Origin: Acidobacteriota bacterium
Lineage (GTDB): Bacteria > Acidobacteriota > Blastocatellia > Pyrinomonadales > Pyrinomonadaceae
NCBI GenBank assembly: GCA_023415725.1
Contig: JAEZJR010000007.1
Coordinates: 1-8,497 of the forward strand
Direction: 5' to 3'
DNA length: 8,497 nt
Position 1 is the first letter of the stretch; each line of letters begins with the position of its first letter. The notes under the pieces were generated by a model. It had not been told where the DNA came from, made no database searches, and worked only from the letters and a program-made list of their open reading frames with translations. Shown here one piece after another: positions 6,663-8,497 of the stretch. The position numbers were made by a program, and so were the translations under genes.

Positions 6663-8057
6663 TTAATTACCCGCAGTGGCCTGCGGCACTTCTGCACCTT
6701 TCAAAGCACGCACCGCCGCTTTAAATACCGTTCCCCTTTCTTCAAAACTCTTGAACATGTCGAAGCTCGCGCAGGCAGGTGCGAGAAGCACGGCGTCGCC
6801 CGGCCTCGCCGCCTTCAATGCTATAGAGGCGGCATCGTCCATAGAATTAGCCCTGGCGATTTTCGCAGTGCCCCGGAGTTGCGAATCGATATTGTCCGCG
6901 TCTTCGCCGATAAGAACCAAGGTTGAAACCGAGCTTTTTATCAAGGGGATTAGCGGAGCATATGGCGCATTCTTCCCGCGGCCGCCTAGGATCAAAACGA
7001 TCTTGCCATCGCTCTCCGACAAGGCCTCGAGCGCTTTTAAAGTCGCGTCAACGGAGGTTGCCTTCGAGTCGTTGTAAAATCTGACGCCGTCGACCTCCTC
7101 TACGAATTCGATCCTGTGCTCGACGCCCTTGAACGAGGCGATAGTCTGACGCATTGATTCGGGCGAGGCCCCACACGCAAGACCTGCGGCTAAGGACGCC
7201 AGTACATTCTCGACATTGTGCAATCCGCGCAGGAAGATCTCGTCCCGGGTGGTCAAGACCTTTTCCTTGCCATTCGCCCTACACACAACATCACGCCCGC
7301 GAAGGAAAAGGCCCTCCTCTTGCTCCCGTTCAACACTGAAAAGAACGACGTTGGCTTTAAGTCCACTTACCCAACTTGCCGTGGTCTCATTATCGGCGTT
7401 GAGGATCGCAACATCCTCTTCCGTTTGGTTCAGAAAGATCCGGTGTTTCGCCGCAGCGTAATCGGTGAACGAATTGTATCGATCCAGGTGGTTCGGGGTT
7501 ACGTTCAAGCAAATGGCGACGTTAGCTCGAAACTCTTTGATCGTTTCAAGTTGGAAGCTGGAAAGCTCCACAACCGTCCAGGTTTCGTCAGAAGTCTGTT
7601 CCGCCAATTCCAGCAGTGGAGTGCCAATATTGCCGCCCACAAGTGTCGGTATACCCGCGGCCCTCAGCAATTCGCCGACGAGAGTCGTCGTCGTGGTCTT
7701 CCCATTCGAACCGGTGATGCCAACGATCCGGCCTTTCATGAACCTAAAGGCAAGCTCAACCTCGCCGATCACTTCCCCATCCTTTCGGTCTACGTAACGT
7801 GCAGGAATCGAATTCGTCGGAACTCCTGGTGAAATAACAACGAGATCGATCTGGTCCAGCAGCCAAGAAGGTATGTCACCGTCGATCAGCCCAATATTGT
7901 GATCGGCTTTTAGACCTCGGGCGACATCAGTCCATTCCCCGACCCGCTTTCGGTCGTGCAAGGCTACAGTTGCTCCCCGCTCCGCCAGGAATTTGGCCGA
8001 GGCGACACCGGATTTTCCGGCACCCAAAACTAGAGCTTTTCTTCCTTTTATTTCCAC
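6663..8057 (-). CDS. murD: UDP-N-acetylmuramoyl-L-alanine--D-glutamate ligase MurD
   Basis: Cytoplasmic Mur ligase that adds D-glutamate to UDP-MurNAc-L-Ala using ATP. The start chosen is GTG at 8057, giving 464 aa, near the family norm. It places the Rossmann motif VLGAGKSGVASAKFL at residues 10-24. Later motifs are the P-loop GITGSNGKTTTT (113-124), ELSSFQLE (164-171), TPNHLDRY (187-194), the adenine-side HNVEN (280-284), GVEHRIE (311-317), NDSKATS (329-335), GGRGKNAPYAPL (358-369), and the MurD signature LLAPACASFDMF (424-435). All three Mur ligase domains are complete. The frame is open farther upstream to a GTG at 8144, but that would overlap mraY by 88 nt and add 29 charged residues unlike MurD. 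The chosen GTG shares its first base with the mraY stop codon (TAGTG), which favours coupled translation. No strong ribosome binding site is seen. Confidence 0.96.
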   Translation of the reverse strand: MEIKGRKALVLGAGKSGVASAKFLAERGATVALHDRKRVGEWTDVARGLKADHNIGLIDGDIPSWLLDQIDLVVISPGVPTNSIPARYVDRKDGEVIGEVELAFRFMKGRIVGITGSNGKTTTTTLVGELLRAAGIPTLVGGNIGTPLLELAEQTSDETWTVVELSSFQLETIKEFRANVAICLNVTPNHLDRYNSFTDYAAAKHRIFLNQTEEDVAILNADNETTASWVSGLKANVVLFSVEREQEEGLFLRGRDVVCRANGKEKVLTTRDEIFLRGLHNVENVLASLAAGLACGASPESMRQTIASFKGVEHRIEFVEEVDGVRFYNDSKATSVDATLKALEALSESDGKIVLILGGRGKNAPYAPLIPLIKSSVSTLVLIGEDADNIDSQLRGTAKIARANSMDDAASIALKAARPGDAVLLAPACASFDMFKSFEERGTVFKAAVRALKGAEVPQATAGN

Positions 8058-8497
8058 TAACGCAGTTTCAACGTCGACAAACTCAGCAACGCGAAAAGGA
8101 TCGCGACGATCACGAAGCGAAATACGATCTTTGGCTCCTTCCACCCGGAAAGCTGGAAGTGATGGTGTAGCGGGGCCTGCAGGAAAATTCGCTTTCCGAC
8201 CCCTGCCGTTCGTTTTGTAAATTTGAAATAGCTAACTTGGATCATCACGGAGATCGCCTCAATGATGAACACGCCGCCGATGAACGGCAACAGGAATTCC
8301 TGTTTGGTCAGGATCGCGACCGTGCCAAGAGCGCCTCCGATCGCAAGGCTTCCCACATCGCCCATGAACACCTCAGCCGGAGGTGCGTTATACCATAAGA
8401 AACCCAAGCTCGCCCCAACCATCGCGCCGCAAAATATGGTCAACTCCGCGGATGCAGGATTGTGAGTAATATCCAAATACTCCGCCCAGCGCCGGTC
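8057..8497 (-). CDS. mraY: Phospho-MurNAc-pentapeptide transferase MraY, C-terminal part (cut by window edge)
   Basis: Integral membrane enzyme that transfers phospho-MurNAc-pentapeptide from UDP to undecaprenyl phosphate, making lipid I. Only the last 146 residues are present, about 40 percent of a protein normally near 360 aa; the start lies beyond the window edge. The frame runs open from base 8497 to the TAG at 8059-8057. Visible signatures are the segment WYNAPPAEVFMGDVGSLAIGG, with the conserved FMGDVGSL active-site motif, and APLHHHFQLSGWKE, with the conserved histidine triad on a cytoplasmic loop. Hydrophobic stretches around these (AELTIFCGAMVGASLGFL, FLLPFIGGVFIIEAISVMI and FRFVIVAILFALLSL) fit the last membrane helices. 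The stop overlaps the murD start by one base. No truncation other than the window edge is visible. Confidence 0.97.
   Translation of the reverse strand, partial: DRRWAEYLDITHNPASAELTIFCGAMVGASLGFLWYNAPPAEVFMGDVGSLAIGGALGTVAILTKQEFLLPFIGGVFIIEAISVMIQVSYFKFTKRTAGVGKRIFLQAPLHHHFQLSGWKEPKIVFRFVIVAILFALLSLSTLKLR

Noticed and set aside
7218..7832. Plus-strand open frame of 204 codons opposite murD
   Set aside because: It is a shadow of the MurD central domain with no membrane, catalytic or family motif.
6663..8144. Extended MurD start at GTG 8144
   Set aside because: It would overlap mraY by 88 nt and add 29 charged residues before the normal MurD N-terminus; the GTG at 8057 fits family length and the mraY stop.
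1..8497. A hidden new system (defence island, mobile element, CRISPR or RNA gene)
   Set aside because: Conserved dcw genes fill nearly the whole window, with spacers of 167 nt or less, and no unexplained coding or repeat structure of useful size remains.

Overview
The window is one continuous block of a division and cell wall (dcw) cluster. All eight recognisable genes lie on the minus strand, so transcription runs from high to low coordinates. The order is mraY (3' part only), murD, ftsW, murG, murC, ftsQ, ftsA, ftsZ (5' part only). Both end genes are cut by the window edges. I see no mobile element, RNA gene, CRISPR array, toxin-antitoxin pair or defence gene. No stretch longer than about 170 bases is without a gene.

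The genes follow the cytoplasmic and membrane steps of peptidoglycan synthesis and then division. MurC and MurD add L-Ala and D-Glu to the UDP-MurNAc precursor. MraY moves the finished MurNAc-pentapeptide to undecaprenyl phosphate (lipid I), and MurG adds GlcNAc (lipid II). FtsW polymerises lipid II at the septum. FtsQ is the bitopic scaffold of the divisome, FtsA the membrane-anchored actin-like tether, and FtsZ the tubulin-like ring GTPase. Spacing is tight (a 1 nt mraY/murD overlap and gaps of 41, 40, 63, 30 and 3 nt), consistent with one operon. The exception is a 167 nt ftsA-ftsZ spacer. That spacer carries small inverted repeats just before the ftsZ ribosome binding site and is the most interesting non-coding part.

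The organism is a diderm-type bacterium of moderate GC content. The compact order murG-murC-ftsQ-ftsA-ftsZ, with no murB or ddl between murC and ftsQ, together with sequence flavour such as the APYAPL stretch in MurD and NALPGFTNR in MurG, makes me favour Acidobacteriota. This is inferred from memory of such clusters and is not proven here.

The block is a conserved housekeeping region. I found no convincing new system. The points worth a second look are the ftsZ leader structure, a divergent phosphate-2 loop in FtsA, a non-canonical motif in MurG, and start-site details.
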